From NCBI RefSeq assembly GCF_003007735.2, contig NZ_PXNQ02000010.1, positions 124,001 through 188,000 on the forward strand: a stretch of 64,000 nucleotides of DNA, read 5' to 3'. Of the stretch, positions 63,404-64,000 are shown piece after piece. Both the position numbers and the translations under genes were made by a program. The notes beneath the pieces were generated by a model. The model saw only the letters and a program-made list of their open reading frames with translations. It searched no databases and was not told where the DNA came from. Position 1 is the stretch's first letter; each line of letters begins with the position of its first letter. Source of the stretch: Paracoccus methylarcula (GTDB lineage Bacteria > Pseudomonadota > Alphaproteobacteria > Rhodobacterales > Rhodobacteraceae).

Positions 63404-64000
63404 CCTGAATCCTCTGGTGAAAAGATCGTGTAGGTGCGCCCACCTGCAATACCAGCGATCCCGGAGCTCGCAATCCGTTTGGCCTCAGCCGAAGATTTTT
63501 CGAGATGCTGTGCGACCTGGGATTCGAGGTCACTGCTGCTAGGTGCTGAAGCTGCATGCGCCCCATCGGTATTATTGTTACCGAAGGCGGATTCATCTGC
63601 ATCATCATTTCCAGATCTGAATCCGGCTTCGGCGTGAGCTTTCAACTCGATAATCAGACCCTCGAATTTGTAGTTCTTCTCGCGTTTGGCCCCCTGTTTC
63701 CGTAACGCCCAAGCCCAAGATGTATGGACCGTGCCGCTTGCTCCGGCCTTTCCCGAGAAGATCCAGATCTCAGCTTCGATCTCGACCCCGACGCTAAGGA
63801 CACCTCGGATCTTGATCTCGCCTCTGAAAACCTCGCTGACCGACGTCGTTTCGGGTGCCGGAATGTTTGCAGGGATAGTGATCGTGACACCGCTCATGAT
63901 AGAATGAGTCAACATGCCCTCGGCGCCAACTTCCAGATAGGCCTCGAGCTTGCCTTTGACATGCTGCCCGCTGGCCATCACCGCGCGTGCTTCCCTGATA
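63388..64000 (-). CDS. Unknown protein, C-terminal part (runs off the window)
   Basis: The frame is open to the window edge, so the N-terminus lies outside. The visible 204 residues have a beta-rich part (VGAEGMLTHSIMSGVTITI and RGVLSVGVEIEAEIWIF), a Trp-containing turn, then a low-complexity Asp/Ser/Asn-rich linker and a last segment ending DSGWEKY. I recognise no family. Its coupling to a secreted protein and a PAAR gene suggests a type VI cargo or adaptor. Confidence 0.55.
   Translation of the reverse strand, partial: IREARAVMASGQHVKGKLEAYLEVGAEGMLTHSIMSGVTITIPANIPAPETTSVSEVFRGEIKIRGVLSVGVEIEAEIWIFSGKAGASGTVHTSWAWALRKQGAKREKNYKFEGLIIELKAHAEAGFRSGNDDADESAFGNNNTDGAHAASAPSSSDLESQVAQHLEKSSAEAKRIASSGIAGIAGGRTYTIFSPEDSGWEKY

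Noticed and set aside
61637..64000. Attachment-site duplication of the tRNA-Thr 3' end
   Set aside because: No second copy of the T-arm/acceptor end is visible up to the window edge; it could lie outside.
1..64000. CRISPR arrays, rRNA genes and insertion sequences
   Set aside because: No regularly spaced repeats, rRNA-like sequence or transposase genes were seen.

Overview
The window looks like a high-GC chromosomal segment of an alphaproteobacterium of the Rhodobacteraceae, most likely Paracoccus or a close relative. The evidence is a MipZ ATPase, an aa3-type cytochrome oxidase subunit IV, DUF2794 and DUF1491 proteins, the gene order pdxJ-acpS-lepB-rnc-era-recO, a (2S)-methylsuccinyl-CoA dehydrogenase, and a complete beta-hydroxyaspartate cycle (bhc) cluster of the Paracoccus denitrificans type. 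This placement is inferred from protein families and gene order, not from a database search.

Layout. 1-5.6 kb: end of an EamA permease, mipZ, and an RND efflux adaptor/pump pair. 5.8-13.4 kb: an alpha-2-macroglobulin-like protein and penicillin-binding protein 1C. 13.5-15.8 kb: a divergent MFS exporter and AraC regulator. 15.9-24.8 kb: a DctB/DctD-like two-component system, a TAXI-type TRAP transporter, an L-2-hydroxyglutarate oxidase-like enzyme and an iron-type alcohol dehydrogenase, together looking like a regulated hydroxyacid uptake and oxidation module. 24.8-35.3 kb: small conserved proteins, two tandem I78-type inhibitor lipoproteins, TetR/glutamate dehydrogenase, an acyl-CoA dehydrogenase, a metallo-beta-lactamase-fold hydrolase, cox subunit IV, AzlCD, a GNAT enzyme and greA. 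35.5-46.5 kb: housekeeping genes (ETF-QO, TPR protein, ispE, pdxJ, acpS, lepB, rnc, era, rarD, recO). 47-58.7 kb: the metabolic core. mcd and bhcR lie on the minus strand; bhcABCD runs divergently and is followed on the same strand by a purine permease, a guanine/8-oxoguanine-type deaminase, 5-hydroxyisourate hydrolase and urate hydroxylase PuuD. 58.8-61.6 kb: a sulfotransferase-like protein and an ABC permease. 61.6-64 kb: tRNA-Thr(UGU), then a more AT-rich stretch with a PAAR protein and two unknown proteins that resemble a type VI secretion cargo module cut by the window edge.

How the genes may work together. Purine breakdown ends in glyoxylate, and the beta-hydroxyaspartate cycle turns two glyoxylate into oxaloacetate using recycled amino nitrogen. 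Having the two gene sets head to tail, with an ethylmalonyl-CoA pathway gene next to bhcR, suggests a C2/glyoxylate assimilation hub. An inverted repeat and a well-spaced promoter-like sequence lie between bhcR and bhcA.

Sequence quality. At least ten, probably eleven, coding regions or junctions carry a net one-base loss in a G/C context: the RND pump, four in the macroglobulin gene, azlC (less certain), ETF-QO, lepB, the META-domain gene, bhcD and the purine permease. Because every shift is in the same direction and an essential gene (lepB) is hit, I read these as assembly errors, and I annotate each gene as one CDS across its break. A family of short intergenic repeats (five copies seen, two of them with an adjacent hairpin) is also present.
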